From a virus, in the IMG/VR virus record IMGVR_UViG_3300020470_000072, positions 1-37,660 of that record: a stretch of 37,660 nt of DNA; one strand, given 5' to 3'. Positions 14,463 through 22,986 of the stretch are shown here, one piece after another. The notes beneath the pieces were generated by a model. It had not been told where the DNA came from, searched no databases, and saw only the letters and a program-made list of their open reading frames with translations. The position numbers and the translations under genes were made by a program. Position 1 is the stretch's first letter. Every line of letters begins with the position of its first letter.

Positions 14463-16060
14463 CCCGTCACTAATGTTGCGCCGCTTTGATCCGTGTTAGT
14501 TCTCGCACCGGTGCCAGATTCGTTTGGGTAGAACGTGGTCATCGTGGTGCCCGTGGTGCTTCCCACAAGGTCTCCTTGTGTTCCAGTCATGGTTGATGCT
14601 TCGTACACCACCGTGTAATCACCAACGGTGTATGTCCCTTCCCCGCTGCCATCAACTGGCAATTTGAACACCATCATTTCACTGCGATCAACGTTGTTAG
14701 TCGTAATATTCCCTGCGAAATACAGAAACTGTTCAGCAGAATCGAGTTTAGGTTCTGTGAGGTAGCAAGTATTCTGAACGCTTGTCCCATCAGCCGTTCT
14801 GTAAATAAGGATCTTGCGTTGCCAATTAATAGTCGTTGACGAAGTGTCCGGGTCGAACGACACCAAATAATTTTGCGAAGGTGTGTTGCCGTCGTCTCGC
14901 ATCAAGGCGTAGCAAGTTGAATCGTTAGCGGTGAAAGTGATGCCATCCACATAGGTGAGCGCCGTTGGAGTTGCTGGACTGTCCGCTGCGTTCACCGCAA
15001 GTCGATATCCCTGATCGAAAGTGTTCCAACCGGTTGCATGGTTCCATCGGAAAAAGTAGGCCGTACCGCTGCCGGTCCCGCCAGTCAGAGCACCCATAAA
15101 CGGGTACCTATCGGCGTTGCTGACTTGGTTATATAACTTGCCCATGCTGCCGTTCGACATATATGAGCCACCAGAATACGAACCACCGTTAAAGTCGATC
15201 CTCAATCCGACACCGGATGCTGTACTTCCACCGTTCCAAACCTTGAACACAGTGTTGTGGTAGCCGCCGTAAGAGAGGTGATAAGGAAACCCGACATAAG
15301 CAAAGTTGCTGTTGTTGAGACCCGATGCCCGGGCATAGAAACCCATACCGGGGGGGTTTGAATAATCGGTGATGTTGTTCGCACCAATCCGGTAGCCAGT
15401 ACTTGTGTTAATGGGTACAAAACATGCGTCGTAGCCGGTGTTTAATCCGTACCCACCGCCGTAAAGGTATGTGCCGTCCGGTGATAACCGGTGACTTGCC
15501 GGTGTGTGGCAGTACGAAGCTTGCGACGAGGCACCACGACGAAACAGATTCTCTGAGCTATCAATCCCAAACCATTGCTCGACATACGAACTGTTGAGTT
15601 TGGTGGTCCAAATGCCGCTAGTGCCTGAGGCGTCTGTGTAACCGCTCATATAAATGTCGTCGCTGCCAGCGGAATCAACGGTGATATTGCACATGACCGT
15701 CTGGTTGTTTTCGTTGCCAACTCGGTACAACTTGTTGTCCGTAAGTGTTTTAGCTGACGTATTTATCTTGGCGAAGCCACCCTGATAATAAGCTCCAGTA
15801 GAATTTCCGATGGTATAAAAATTAAGAAGAAGGTCGCCATTTGAATCTAAGTCAACATTGGCGGTTGTGTATGACGCTGTCGATGATGGATGGTTCGGAT
15901 CTAACGTAGCAATGAAACCTTGGAACGGCATTGGCCACGCATCGTCACGCATAGCTTCTGTCAGCTCGGCTAACGTAAACACACCGCTGGCAGACGAAGC
16001 CGTTACCGACACCTCAGGCCCTATTAAAGAACCGTTCTGGCCGTAACCCGGAGTACTCAT
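14459..16060 (-). CDS. Fibre/receptor-binding protein with propeller-like body
   Basis: The 533 residues begin with GSLIGPEVSVTASSASGVF and TLAELTEAM...WP, a short adaptor-like segment that is also present at the start of the protein at 17381-18082. The body has strands typical of SBBP or beta-propeller repeats: DIYMSGYTDASG, TYLYGGGYGLN, NFAYVGFPYH, YFFRWNHATG. It is rich in Gly, Ser, Thr and Tyr. The shared N-terminus suggests that both proteins attach to the same place in the virion. It overlaps the coiled-coil gene upstream (ATGA). Confidence 0.68.
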   Translation of the reverse strand: MSTPGYGQNGSLIGPEVSVTASSASGVFTLAELTEAMRDDAWPMPFQGFIATLDPNHPSSTASYTTANVDLDSNGDLLLNFYTIGNSTGAYYQGGFAKINTSAKTLTDNKLYRVGNENNQTVMCNITVDSAGSDDIYMSGYTDASGTSGIWTTKLNSSYVEQWFGIDSSENLFRRGASSQASYCHTPASHRLSPDGTYLYGGGYGLNTGYDACFVPINTSTGYRIGANNITDYSNPPGMGFYARASGLNNSNFAYVGFPYHLSYGGYHNTVFKVWNGGSTASGVGLRIDFNGGSYSGGSYMSNGSMGKLYNQVSNADRYPFMGALTGGTGSGTAYFFRWNHATGWNTFDQGYRLAVNAADSPATPTALTYVDGITFTANDSTCYALMRDDGNTPSQNYLVSFDPDTSSTTINWQRKILIYRTADGTSVQNTCYLTEPKLDSAEQFLYFAGNITTNNVDRSEMMVFKLPVDGSGEGTYTVGDYTVVYEASTMTGTQGDLVGSTTGTTMTTFYPNESGTGARTNTDQSGATLVTG

Positions 16061-16281
16061 CCGAGCAACGCTGCGATCTGCTCGTCAGTCAAGCCAAGCT
16101 CTTTCAGCTTCGCTCGCCCCGCAGCAGCATCTTCTTGACGTTGAGCTTCAACAGCTTCTTCTTCTTCTCTCCGGGCTTGCCGTTCCTCATCTCTAGCTTG
16201 CCGTTCAGCTTCTTCTTCAGCAGTTAGTTCTCGGGTTATCACTTCACCCGTCGAAACATTAACAATCGTTGCAGTAGCCAT
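16057..16281 (-). CDS. Small coiled-coil protein, tail-fibre-assembly-like
   Basis: The 74-residue protein starts ATIVNVSTGEVITRELTAEEE, continues as a highly charged helix of Glu, Arg, Gln and Ala (about residues 20-58) and ends KLKELGLTDEQIAALL. The pattern of a short strand followed by a coiled coil and a small helical tail matches small proteins beside tail-fibre genes that help fibre folding or trimerisation. It lies between fibre paralogs, overlapping the propeller-like fibre gene by four bases. Confidence 0.65.
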   Translation of the reverse strand: MATATIVNVSTGEVITRELTAEEEAERQARDEERQARREEEEAVEAQRQEDAAAGRAKLKELGLTDEQIAALLG

Positions 16282-16289
16282 AATTTCTC

Positions 16290-16841
16290 CTAGACCGTGT
16301 GCTTAATTCCGTACAGACGCACCGAGCTGTTTTGTGCGAATTCCGCTGCGCTGTCATGGACTTTCAGGTTTATTTCAGTGACAGCAGTAGTTTCGCCCCA
16401 CTGGTAGCCACCCCACCCAGAACAACACTGGCTTGAACTAGTAGGAAGCGACAAGCCGCTAACCACGACTTCAGTGGGCATACTCGTATTCGAGTAACCA
16501 TTGATATAGAACTGGAAGCCGAACCAATAATTTGATTCTCTTGAAATGTTCCCCCAGCTACATTCGTCTAAAGAAGTGGTCCCAGAAGTGGACCACATAT
16601 TTTCAGAAACAGCCCCAAAAGTGGTTGCGCCGGAGCATTTCCACAACATTTGTGTCCAACTCGTATTTGTTGAACTATTAAAATTTAAGCCCAGTTTCGA
16701 GTTACCTGCTGAAGTGCTATATCCCTCAACGAATAACGACAAGTCATCGTAGCTACCGGAAATACCTGACAGCGTGATCGTTGCGTCACCCGAACCAGAG
16801 GTAACTGTGTAACTGCTGAGAAGATCATATGTTCCTGCCAC
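16290..16841 (-). CDS. Fibre paralog A, beta-sandwich receptor-binding type
   Basis: This 183-residue protein shares an outline with its two upstream neighbours: an N-terminal TYDLLSSYTVTSG strand pair, then ISGSYDDLSLFVEGYS, and a C-terminal NSSVRLYGIKHTV. The middle is Gly/Ser/Trp-rich with an unusual cluster of cysteines (Cys about 69, 93, 137-138). The common end (strand plus LYGIK/LYGFKG/MFGIK) marks a small beta-sandwich domain seen in marine phage fibres. It probably contacts the host surface. Confidence 0.65.
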   Translation of the reverse strand: MAGTYDLLSSYTVTSGSGDATITLSGISGSYDDLSLFVEGYSTSAGNSKLGLNFNSSTNTSWTQMLWKCSGATTFGAVSENMWSTSGTTSLDECSWGNISRESNYWFGFQFYINGYSNTSMPTEVVVSGLSLPTSSSQCCSGWGGYQWGETTAVTEINLKVHDSAAEFAQNSSVRLYGIKHTV

Positions 16842-16850
16842 AGTTCCTCC

Positions 16851-17381
16851 TTAACCTTTGAATCCGTAAAGCGTTAGGCGGCTAGTAGTGCTGAAGTTCC
16901 CTGACCCAGCAGTCACCCGAAGTGAACTGACTTCTGACGTATCTGTCCATGTGCCGCTCCATAGCTTTGATGACCCATAAGAAGCGCTATATGCGTAGCC
17001 GCCTTTAGCCCAAATGTTTGTGTAACGGCTCGTGTCGGCGTAACCAAAAATAAGACACTCAACCTGAGCATTCAAAAGGCTGTTCACTGAAGTGCCTACC
17101 GAGTCAACTAAATATATAGCTGCTGTTCCGGTGTTCCGGTATGCACTAACTGTTGTGTTGTTCGTAAACCCTGCACGCTGCCACTGATAGTTCGATCCAG
17201 TGTCAATCGTTGGCGACCCAAAATTTATTTCAAACTGTTCAAGCACAGTGGCCCGAGTGGAAGCCATGCTCCCCACTAAACACAAGTGGGCGTAGGTGTT
17301 TGGGATACCTGTAATGTCAATATAGGAAGGGTTCCCCGAACCCGTAACAGTTGTGATAGGGAAGTAACCGTCTTGTGCCAT
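16851..17381 (-). CDS. Fibre paralog B, beta-sandwich receptor-binding type
   Basis: The 176 residues begin GYFPITTVTGSGNPSYIDI and TGIPNTYAHLCLVGS, and end with SSLRVTAGSGNFSTTSRL and TLYGFKG. The opening (ITGIPNTYAHL) and closing motifs match those of the neighbouring paralogs, so the three genes appear to be tandem copies that have diverged strongly in the middle. It starts directly at the upstream gene's stop (TAATG). Likely a receptor-binding or fibre-tip protein. Confidence 0.65.
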   Translation of the reverse strand: MAQDGYFPITTVTGSGNPSYIDITGIPNTYAHLCLVGSMASTRATVLEQFEINFGSPTIDTGSNYQWQRAGFTNNTTVSAYRNTGTAAIYLVDSVGTSVNSLLNAQVECLIFGYADTSRYTNIWAKGGYAYSASYGSSKLWSGTWTDTSEVSSLRVTAGSGNFSTTSRLTLYGFKG

Positions 17382-18082
17382 TATTCGCTGCTCTTTATCC
17401 CAAACATCGTGAACGTCGTTCCAGCTTCAATCACTCGACTCCACTCGCTAACAAACTTGATTGACGATAAAGCGCTGCTCGACGACTGGTTGTTTATCCC
17501 GTATTTGTCGTACCAATAAAGGGTTTGATAAGCGTGGCCTAATGGCTGCCCGGAAACGCCACCTCCCGACACCGTGTGACCGCTGTGATAGGTAGAAGTG
17601 TTGATATTGGTCCAGCGTTGCCTGTTGAACAAACCGTTTTGGTAGTTCGTGTACCCCATATAAAACGGTTGGCTTGCAAACAAATAAGCAGTATTAGAAG
17701 CAGACGACGAACTACTTGCCCCACTAGCATTATGAAAAGCCACGCTGTAGTTGTTACCGGCTTCTCCGTTAGTTTCTATCTCTAGCGCCCAACTGATCCC
17801 AGACGATGAATCGCTAGTAGCTGGAACCCAACTGATAACAACTTCGATGTTGTCATAAGTTGAGGCAGGAATAGAAGTAAATTCAACAGACGTAGTAGAG
17901 CTACCGGAAACGGTTTCTTTGGCTATGCACTCAAACACACCAGCAGCAGGAGCAGGCCAAGTGCCAGCTCCCACATTCTCCGCAAGCTCCTGTATCTGAA
18001 AGACACCAGACGCAGCACTAGAAGTCGGAGCTACTTCAGCTCCGATCCTACTCCACGTCTTACCTGCCGAAATTCCCGGCAT
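17381..18082 (-). CDS. Fibre paralog C with virion-attachment N-terminus
   Basis: The 233 residues combine two parts. The N-terminal part, SRIGAEVAPTSSAASGVF and QIQELAEN...GTWP (about 11-44), matches the start of the 533-residue fibre protein downstream. The C-terminal part, from VEFTSIPASTYDNIEVVIS to FTMFGIKSSE, matches the two following paralogs. The first part is probably the attachment segment and the second the receptor-contacting sandwich. It is the longest and first of the three paralogs, so it may be the anchor to which others bind. Confidence 0.68.
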   Translation of the reverse strand: MPGISAGKTWSRIGAEVAPTSSAASGVFQIQELAENVGAGTWPAPAAGVFECIAKETVSGSSTTSVEFTSIPASTYDNIEVVISWVPATSDSSSGISWALEIETNGEAGNNYSVAFHNASGASSSSSASNTAYLFASQPFYMGYTNYQNGLFNRQRWTNINTSTYHSGHTVSGGGVSGQPLGHAYQTLYWYDKYGINNQSSSSALSSIKFVSEWSRVIEAGTTFTMFGIKSSE

Positions 18083-18085
18083 TTA

Positions 18086-18415
18086 TCAGACGTCAATCTC
18101 AAGCACACTGAGTGTCACATCTATTTGTGCAGCACTATCGGAGTAGGCATCCAATACGTCTGAAGCCTCTAACACCTGCTTGCCAGCCACGAGGCCGATA
18201 GCAGCGTTCAACGGAACCGAAACCTCTTTCGCTATGAACTTGGTCAGACTGGCGGACGAGTCAGTAACTTTGGCGCTCACAGGGTGAGCCCCTGAGCCAA
18301 TGTTCGCTGCCTGCAACTGCAACACAATTGCGACTTTGTTAGCCCCAACCGTGTACGTGTTTGAACCAGCAGCGTTTGCCGCTTCCCAGTTAAAAGTTTT
18401 GAATGTATTTGCCAT
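18086..18415 (-). CDS. Small virion structural protein
   Basis: The 109-residue protein starts FKTFNWEAANAAGSNTYTVGANKVAIV and is rich in Ala, Ser and Val with alternating strands to the end (VTLSVLEIDV). The shape suggests a small beta-sandwich virion protein, for example a fibre baseplate or tail-tip component. It sits 3 bases from the fibre paralog gene. AGGAC precedes the ATG. No named family was recognised. Confidence 0.62.
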   Translation of the reverse strand: MANTFKTFNWEAANAAGSNTYTVGANKVAIVLQLQAANIGSGAHPVSAKVTDSSASLTKFIAKEVSVPLNAAIGLVAGKQVLEASDVLDAYSDSAAQIDVTLSVLEIDV

Positions 18416-18423
18416 GTCCTACC

Positions 18424-18873
18424 TCAGCTCAATGCCAAAATCAGAGGGATGGGCGACTCAGCAGCAGCCCAAACCAAACCAGTAGCAGCCGTAGAATCAG
18501 CAGTCAGTACCTGACCGTTCGTCCCGACCCCCAATCGAGTAACCGTGTCATCGGCAGTCGCAGCGTAAATATCGCCCTTCGCATCAACTGTCGATTCGAG
18601 TACAGCTCCGCTCAACGACGTGAGAGCACCCACACCGGGGTTAGCTGCCCACTGAGTTGAACCATCTGCTTGCTTAACAAGGATCTGGTTCGTCGACGCA
18701 TCAGCAGCATCTGACAGACCGATACCCAGTTTCTCTTCGAGCTGAATGATTGCTTGTGAATGATTGGTATGAACAATGTCATGCTCAACACCGGTGTCAT
18801 CCATCTCATCCGTAGCCGAAATATTCGGCTGGGTGTTCGTGTCATCAAGCGTTGTCGGATAGTTAGTTGCCAT
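18424..18873 (-). CDS. Phage fibre-type structural protein
   Basis: The 149 residues open with ATNYPTTLDDTNTQPNISATD and VEHDIVHTNHSQAIIQLEEKLG, a signature common at the start of phage fibres and head spikes. They continue with TVDAKGDIYAATADDTVTRL and GTNGQVLTADSTAATGLVW, the short repeat seen in many trimeric phage fibres. The size suggests only a stub or attachment fibre. It is followed in the operon by the other fibre proteins. Confidence 0.7.
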   Translation of the reverse strand: MATNYPTTLDDTNTQPNISATDEMDDTGVEHDIVHTNHSQAIIQLEEKLGIGLSDAADASTNQILVKQADGSTQWAANPGVGALTSLSGAVLESTVDAKGDIYAATADDTVTRLGVGTNGQVLTADSTAATGLVWAAAESPIPLILALS

Positions 18874-18874
18874 G

Positions 18875-19372
18875 TCAGCTCACCGTTATCGCTACAGTCA
18901 AAGTCCATTCAGACCCTGAGGCTTTTGTTCCAAGAGCCGCAACCTTCCGGTTGAGGTTCGTTGCCGAGTCACTCGAGCCGTTCGCAACCGTCCACTCGTT
19001 CCAGTCGAAGTTGCCTTCAGCCGAAGCCCAAATCGATCGGAACGTCACAGTCTGACCAGAAACAATCGGATACCCAGACTCCATGCCTTGGTAATCCTTG
19101 TTTGAGCTGGCTTGTAAACCGGTTTGGCTGGCAGTCGCTGCAGTTGTCGAATCGCCGACGCCGATGTAGGCGTTACCGGAAGAGAACGCTGTTCCGCCAG
19201 TAGCGGTAAGAAGTTGAAGCAAAGCTTCAATGCCTTCGTTAAGAAGTAGGTTGTCCTTCTTTTTAACCACCTCATCTGGCGGGAGACCCGCCTTGCGATC
19301 AGCGGCTCGATGCCACTTCTCAACAGTGGCCATGACATCCCACGTTTTTGAATCGGTGGTTTCAGTGGACAT
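18875..19372 (-). CDS. Virion structural protein
   Basis: The 165-residue product has a helical N-terminal region (WDVMATVEKWHRAADRKAG, then LLLNEGIEALLQLL) and a beta-rich C-terminal half (NAYIGVGDSTTAAT, GQTVTFRSIWASAEGNFDW, SEWTLTVAITVS). The second half looks like the small structural fold found near the tail-fibre genes of many siphoviruses and podoviruses. Start at the ATG after a T-rich stretch, with AAAGG 13 bases upstream. Exact role unknown. Confidence 0.62.
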   Translation of the reverse strand: MSTETTDSKTWDVMATVEKWHRAADRKAGLPPDEVVKKKDNLLLNEGIEALLQLLTATGGTAFSSGNAYIGVGDSTTAATASQTGLQASSNKDYQGMESGYPIVSGQTVTFRSIWASAEGNFDWNEWTVANGSSDSATNLNRKVAALGTKASGSEWTLTVAITVS

Positions 19373-19403
19373 AAAAAATTAAGACCTTTCGAGATGTGGT
19401 TTT

Positions 19404-19429
19404 GGGGCCCGCCCCGAAAGGCGGACCCC
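19404..19429 (-). terminator. GC-rich hairpin after the capsid genes
   Basis: GGGG-C-CCGCC (19404-19413) pairs with GGCGG-A-CCCC (19420-19429) with one C/A mismatch and the loop CCGAAA. It lies in a 75-base gap just behind the decoration-like and major capsid genes in transcript order. There is no strong T-run right after it on the minus strand. It could reduce read-through or protect the 3' end of the highly expressed capsid message. Confidence 0.5.
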
Positions 19430-19447
19430 ATCCACGAGGAGCACTAC

Positions 19448-19873
19448 TTAAGCAGTGGTGCTATCTGTCCGACGGTCATACGGGGTGCGGACGAAGACGC
19501 CCACATTCGCATTGCCGGAACCTGAGTGATCGATAACTACATGCATGTACGGTTTGTACACCTGTGCAGCTAGAACACGAGTTGTGTCGTCATCAGCATT
19601 GGTGATGTCTTGGAAACGGCCATAAGAGACCACGTTTCCTGTGCCGTTTGACGCATCGGAGCCGAAGACTTCGACCTCGAATGCAGTCACACCAGCGGCG
19701 ACAGTACCAACCACTAACTCAACATTGACCAAACAAGGACGGTCAACTTGGATGGACGAACCAGCAGTAGTTGTATCTGCTGAAATGTTTCCTTGAGCCA
19801 AGAGGACGTTACTTGCTGTTTTTGCGTCCCGGATTGTTGTACCCGGTCCTACCGTGCGTGTTGCTTGTGCCAT
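19448..19873 (-). CDS. Capsid decoration-like protein
   Basis: The 141-residue protein directly follows the major capsid gene with a 12-base gap. It is beta-rich (VLLAQGNISADTTTAGSSIQV, VNVELVVGTVAAGV, YKPYMHVVIDHSGSGNANV) with a low content of charged residues, and has the size and gene position usual for head decoration or cement proteins that sit on the capsid surface. Fold and position support this; no specific family is claimed. Confidence 0.6.
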   Translation of the reverse strand: MAQATRTVGPGTTIRDAKTASNVLLAQGNISADTTTAGSSIQVDRPCLVNVELVVGTVAAGVTAFEVEVFGSDASNGTGNVVSYGRFQDITNADDDTTRVLAAQVYKPYMHVVIDHSGSGNANVGVFVRTPYDRRTDSTTA

Positions 19874-19885
19874 ACGTCAGCCTCC

Positions 19886-20824
19886 TTATGCGTTCGTTAT
19901 GCCGTGTAGACGGGCAACAGAAAAGCTGTTAGCGACGACAACGCCGGGGTAGCACTCGACTCGTCCCAGGTGACCTGGGGCTGCTTCGGTTTCACCAAAG
20001 TCTTTAATGTCGAATGAGCCACCCAGACCCAAGATTCCATACACGTTTTCATCAGTCCCGAAGGCGATGGCGTATATGGAGCTGGTCACGCTTGACGAAC
20101 CCTGAGTTTCATCGAAGTCAAGGATGGCGTTGCCATCTTTGTCGTCACCGATGATTCTGATCGGGGTGCCGTTGTAGATGTTGACCTGACGACCAAAGGA
20201 GTCAGTTCCAACGTCAATCAACGAAATACCCGAGTAGGTGGTCCGTGCAAGAGTGTTGATCTTGCGACGTAGCGTACGGTTCATCAACAGTGCGTCAGGA
20301 GCGGATTGTCCACGAAGGGAGTCCCACGCCTCATCAAGCATGTCGAGTGTAAGTGCAGCACCGTTAGTACCCGCTGATACTTTCTGGCCAAGACCCTCGT
20401 CGATTAGAGCGTTGATGCCCTTGAAATCTTTTGAGGTGCCAGTGCCATCGAAGAAGCTCTTGTCGAATGTACGAGACATTGCTTTTGAGAACTTCGAGTA
20501 CTGACGTGCCTTAGCTGAAATTTGATCAGCCTGTACACGAACAATGTAGTTATCTATGAAGACTTCGCCGCCCAAAATAGCGCAACCGAAGAATCGTTCG
20601 GTATCGCTACCCGTGCTCCTGGTCCAAGACTCGTTCACGTCTCTGAAAGCAGGGTCAGGCAGAGTGTCCTCAACTGTCACCTTGAGAGCGTTGCCAGTAA
20701 TGGAAGTGAACGGCAGCATCTCCATGATTGGAGATTCTTGGATAAGCGTAGAAACTACGCCTCGACCAAGTGTCGTTGATCCATATTTGGCAGCTTCAAG
20801 GAGACTAAGAGAGCCTGCGGCCAT
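19886..20824 (-). CDS. Major capsid protein (HK97 fold)
   Basis: The 312 residues follow the HK97-type capsid outline. An N-terminal helix with SLLEAAKYGSTTLGRGVV is followed by the spine segment VEDTLPDPAFRDVNESW (about 50-66), then FIDNYIVRVQADQI. A P-domain-like region contains ALLMNRTLRRKI, and the C-terminal part is GPFDIKDFG-like (SFDIKDFGETEA) with LGRVECYPGVVVANSFSVARL. The sequence resembles other phage and encapsulin-like shells. It has an excellent ribosome binding site, and its neighbours are scaffold and decoration proteins. No N-terminal protease-processed delta domain is present, consistent with a separate scaffold. Confidence 0.85.
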   Translation of the reverse strand: MAAGSLSLLEAAKYGSTTLGRGVVSTLIQESPIMEMLPFTSITGNALKVTVEDTLPDPAFRDVNESWTRSTGSDTERFFGCAILGGEVFIDNYIVRVQADQISAKARQYSKFSKAMSRTFDKSFFDGTGTSKDFKGINALIDEGLGQKVSAGTNGAALTLDMLDEAWDSLRGQSAPDALLMNRTLRRKINTLARTTYSGISLIDVGTDSFGRQVNIYNGTPIRIIGDDKDGNAILDFDETQGSSSVTSSIYAIAFGTDENVYGILGLGGSFDIKDFGETEAAPGHLGRVECYPGVVVANSFSVARLHGITNA

Positions 20825-20833
20825 TAGTTATTT

Positions 20834-20839
20834 CTCCTT
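20834..20839 (-). promoter_or_regulatory. Strong ribosome binding site of the major capsid gene
   Basis: AAGGAG on the minus strand, nine bases before the ATG at 20824. It is among the best matches to the 16S 3' end in the window and agrees with the high level of translation expected for a capsid protein. Confidence 0.7.
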
Positions 20840-20864
20840 ATAGGGAATCGGATGTAGGAGCTGG

Positions 20865-21326
20865 TTATCCGTTTCCTCGAAGAGCTGCGTCAATCGCATC
20901 AAGACCCATCAAGTTTTGAGTGTTGTTAGCTGGGGTGGATACACCACCCACGCTTGCAACTTCTCGAGCCCTTGAATGAGCTGCTGCATCATGAGCTTCA
21001 GGAGCGAGGAAGTCATTGACTGCCCGCTCCAATTCATCGCCTTCGAGGCCACGTTTGGCCAGCATGTCCTTTGCGAGTTCGGCCTGCATTGCTTGACGCT
21101 CTACTTGGAGAGCTTCAGCTCTTTCAGCCATTTCGCTCAGGTTGACTCCTTGGAGATCTTCGGGTTTCACTAGGCCGTATCCGTGTTCCGTAATCAGCTC
21201 TCTGGCTTTTAGGCCGGATAACTCGTTAGCGAGTTCCTTGTTCTCTTTGAGAGTCGACTCCAACTTCTGTCGGAGTTGCGACCCACTTTCCTCAACGTCG
21301 TCTATACCGTCGCCGTCAAAGTCCAT
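20865..21326 (-). CDS. Scaffold protein
   Basis: The 153-residue protein is highly charged and helical. Residues about 15-95 form a long coiled-coil (LRQKLESTLKENKELANEL, then ALQVERQAMQAELAKDML). It starts with MDFDGDGIDDVEE, an EF-hand-like or thrombospondin-type calcium-loop pattern. It directly precedes the major capsid gene by 40 bases, has AGGAG before the ATG, and has the size of scaffold proteins that guide procapsid assembly. The C-terminal Ala/Gly-rich tail could contact the shell. Confidence 0.75.
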   Translation of the reverse strand: MDFDGDGIDDVEESGSQLRQKLESTLKENKELANELSGLKARELITEHGYGLVKPEDLQGVNLSEMAERAEALQVERQAMQAELAKDMLAKRGLEGDELERAVNDFLAPEAHDAAAHSRAREVASVGGVSTPANNTQNLMGLDAIDAALRGNG

Positions 21327-21414
21327 GATGTCTCCTACGCCCGGAATCGCCTACGCCCATAAACACCGGGGATGGATATGGGGAATGGTCTACCCCCCAC
21401 CCAAAGGGTGTGTA
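21327..21414 (-). promoter_or_regulatory. 88-base gap with hairpin and direct repeat before scaffold
   Basis: On the minus strand GGGCGTAGG occurs twice with a 16-base period (plus-strand positions 21334-21342 and 21350-21358), the second copy feeding the ribosome binding site of the scaffold gene. At the other end a small hairpin CACCC/GGGTG (21398-21402, 21406-21410; loop AAA) lies right behind the stop of the upstream gene. No T-run is seen, and no clear promoter. Perhaps a weak terminator plus leader region for the capsid genes. Confidence 0.35.
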
Positions 21415-22986
21415 CTAGTAGACGCTTCTACCCGGTTGAGCGAGCCTATTTCCGGCTCTTTGCGCCGCAAATCCGCCTCCAGCTTGCCCTAAAGCACTCT
21501 CGGCGGCCTGTGCGTACCTCAACTCAGACGATTCACCCAATAGCGAACCTTCAAAGGCGCTTTGAACCTGGCTTACGCTCACGCCCGGAGATTGCGTAGC
21601 TCGAGCCATCATGCCCTGTAATGCGCTACTGCGTTGCCCGAGAGTGTTGTATGCCCCACGAAGACGTGCCCCGTCGATGCCTTGAGCTATGAACTTCTCA
21701 AGCGTTTCTACGTCCGGCATAGCGAACCCAGCTTCGGTAGCTGCACTACCTAACACGGCGTACTCGAATGCCGATTCCATCTCTTCCAACCCTAAGAAAC
21801 CATTACCACCAGGATTCTGGAAGATAGCCCCCATAAGGTTTTGAGCGAACATTGGGTCCATGCGAAGAACCTTCGACACTGTCGCATCGTCAATCTCGCC
21901 TGTTGCCTGCAGCTCCCCGAGCCGCTTCGTTAAACGCTCTACACCGACTGTTGAGGCTCGCTGAATAAACGTCTCGTAGTCCGTGACACCACCAATTGTT
22001 GCTTCGTTGTATGCGTCCTCGAGCGCTTTCTTTTTTGTTGGGTCGACGACAGCTTCAAACAAGTCATCAACAGTGACATCAATGCCACCATAAACATAGA
22101 AAGCATCTCGTAGTTCTTGTGACCCTGTTTCGAGTTCCCGATATGTTCCGAGCCTGTCACTCAGCTCATTCACATCTACACCTGCCCTCATTAAAGCCGC
22201 ATAGTCCTGAGGCGATTCTGTTGTTGGGTCATGAAACCCGAAGTCGATGAGCGTCTGCCGGTAATCGTCAACAGTTTTCAGATACTGGGCTTCGTTAGCG
22301 AAACGCATTGTTCCGTCATCTCGAAGAATTCCGGGAAACATCTGAGAGTATTTCTTATCGGCACGAATGTTGGCGATAATCCCATCACCCTCAAAACCGT
22401 CTTGCACCCAACCAAGAATGTCGTCGTACCAGTCGGACGCCCAAGGGAACAAACCAATCAGTGTTTGCCGTAACGCAGCAGGATTGACATCGACGCTTGT
22501 TCCCGAACCCTTGTTGCTGTCAGGTTGTTTGCCACTGTTGTAGTTAGGGTTCAGATCCCAAACAGTGTTACCTCGACGATCTGTCCGAGTGACGTACTTA
22601 GAGTTTCCTTGAGCGTCATTGGGAGCACTATCAGCATCCGAAGGCTTTACCGGGGCAACATAATAATTTGGGTTGGCTGTCCAGCCGCCCGGAATCGGGC
22701 TGCCGTCATAACGACGACCCTGAATGAACTGTGGTTCACCGTCGACTGGGTCGATCGGGTTATTCGTTCCACCCGGAGTGTAGAAAGCATCACTAGAAGC
22801 TTGACCTGCAGTGGTTGGGCCCCATCCGCCTTCAGGAGCGAAGTTGTCTCCAACTCCAGTCCACACATAACGAACCCCACCCTCGACGAAGGTGCCGTCA
22901 TCCATGTTGATGACTTTGCCCAGACCAGTGACAGCGGGTCCCGTGTACGGGTCACCTAACTGAAAATTGGGGTTATCAGTTGCCAT
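21415..22986 (-). CDS. Large internal virion protein
   Basis: The 523 residues split into a Gly/Pro/Asn-rich N-terminal part (about 1-150) and an alpha-helical body. At about residue 205-285 is a recognisable block: YSQMFPGILRDDGTMRF, ANEAQYLKTVDDYRQTL and ELSDRLGTYREL, which resembles a helical domain repeated in internal proteins of actinobacteriophages. The C-terminal region is helical and ends in a Gly/Ala/Arg-rich tail. It is the fifth of a series of large genes after the portal and directly precedes the scaffold. Likely an ejected or internal virion protein. Confidence 0.62.
   Translation of the reverse strand: MATDNPNFQLGDPYTGPAVTGLGKVINMDDGTFVEGGVRYVWTGVGDNFAPEGGWGPTTAGQASSDAFYTPGGTNNPIDPVDGEPQFIQGRRYDGSPIPGGWTANPNYYVAPVKPSDADSAPNDAQGNSKYVTRTDRRGNTVWDLNPNYNSGKQPDSNKGSGTSVDVNPAALRQTLIGLFPWASDWYDDILGWVQDGFEGDGIIANIRADKKYSQMFPGILRDDGTMRFANEAQYLKTVDDYRQTLIDFGFHDPTTESPQDYAALMRAGVDVNELSDRLGTYRELETGSQELRDAFYVYGGIDVTVDDLFEAVVDPTKKKALEDAYNEATIGGVTDYETFIQRASTVGVERLTKRLGELQATGEIDDATVSKVLRMDPMFAQNLMGAIFQNPGGNGFLGLEEMESAFEYAVLGSAATEAGFAMPDVETLEKFIAQGIDGARLRGAYNTLGQRSSALQGMMARATQSPGVSVSQVQSAFEGSLLGESSELRYAQAAESALGQAGGGFAAQRAGNRLAQPGRSVY

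Noticed and set aside
16290-18082. Diversity-generating retroelement acting on the fibre genes
   Set aside because: No reverse transcriptase gene or template repeat is visible in the window; the variation looks like ordinary duplication and divergence.
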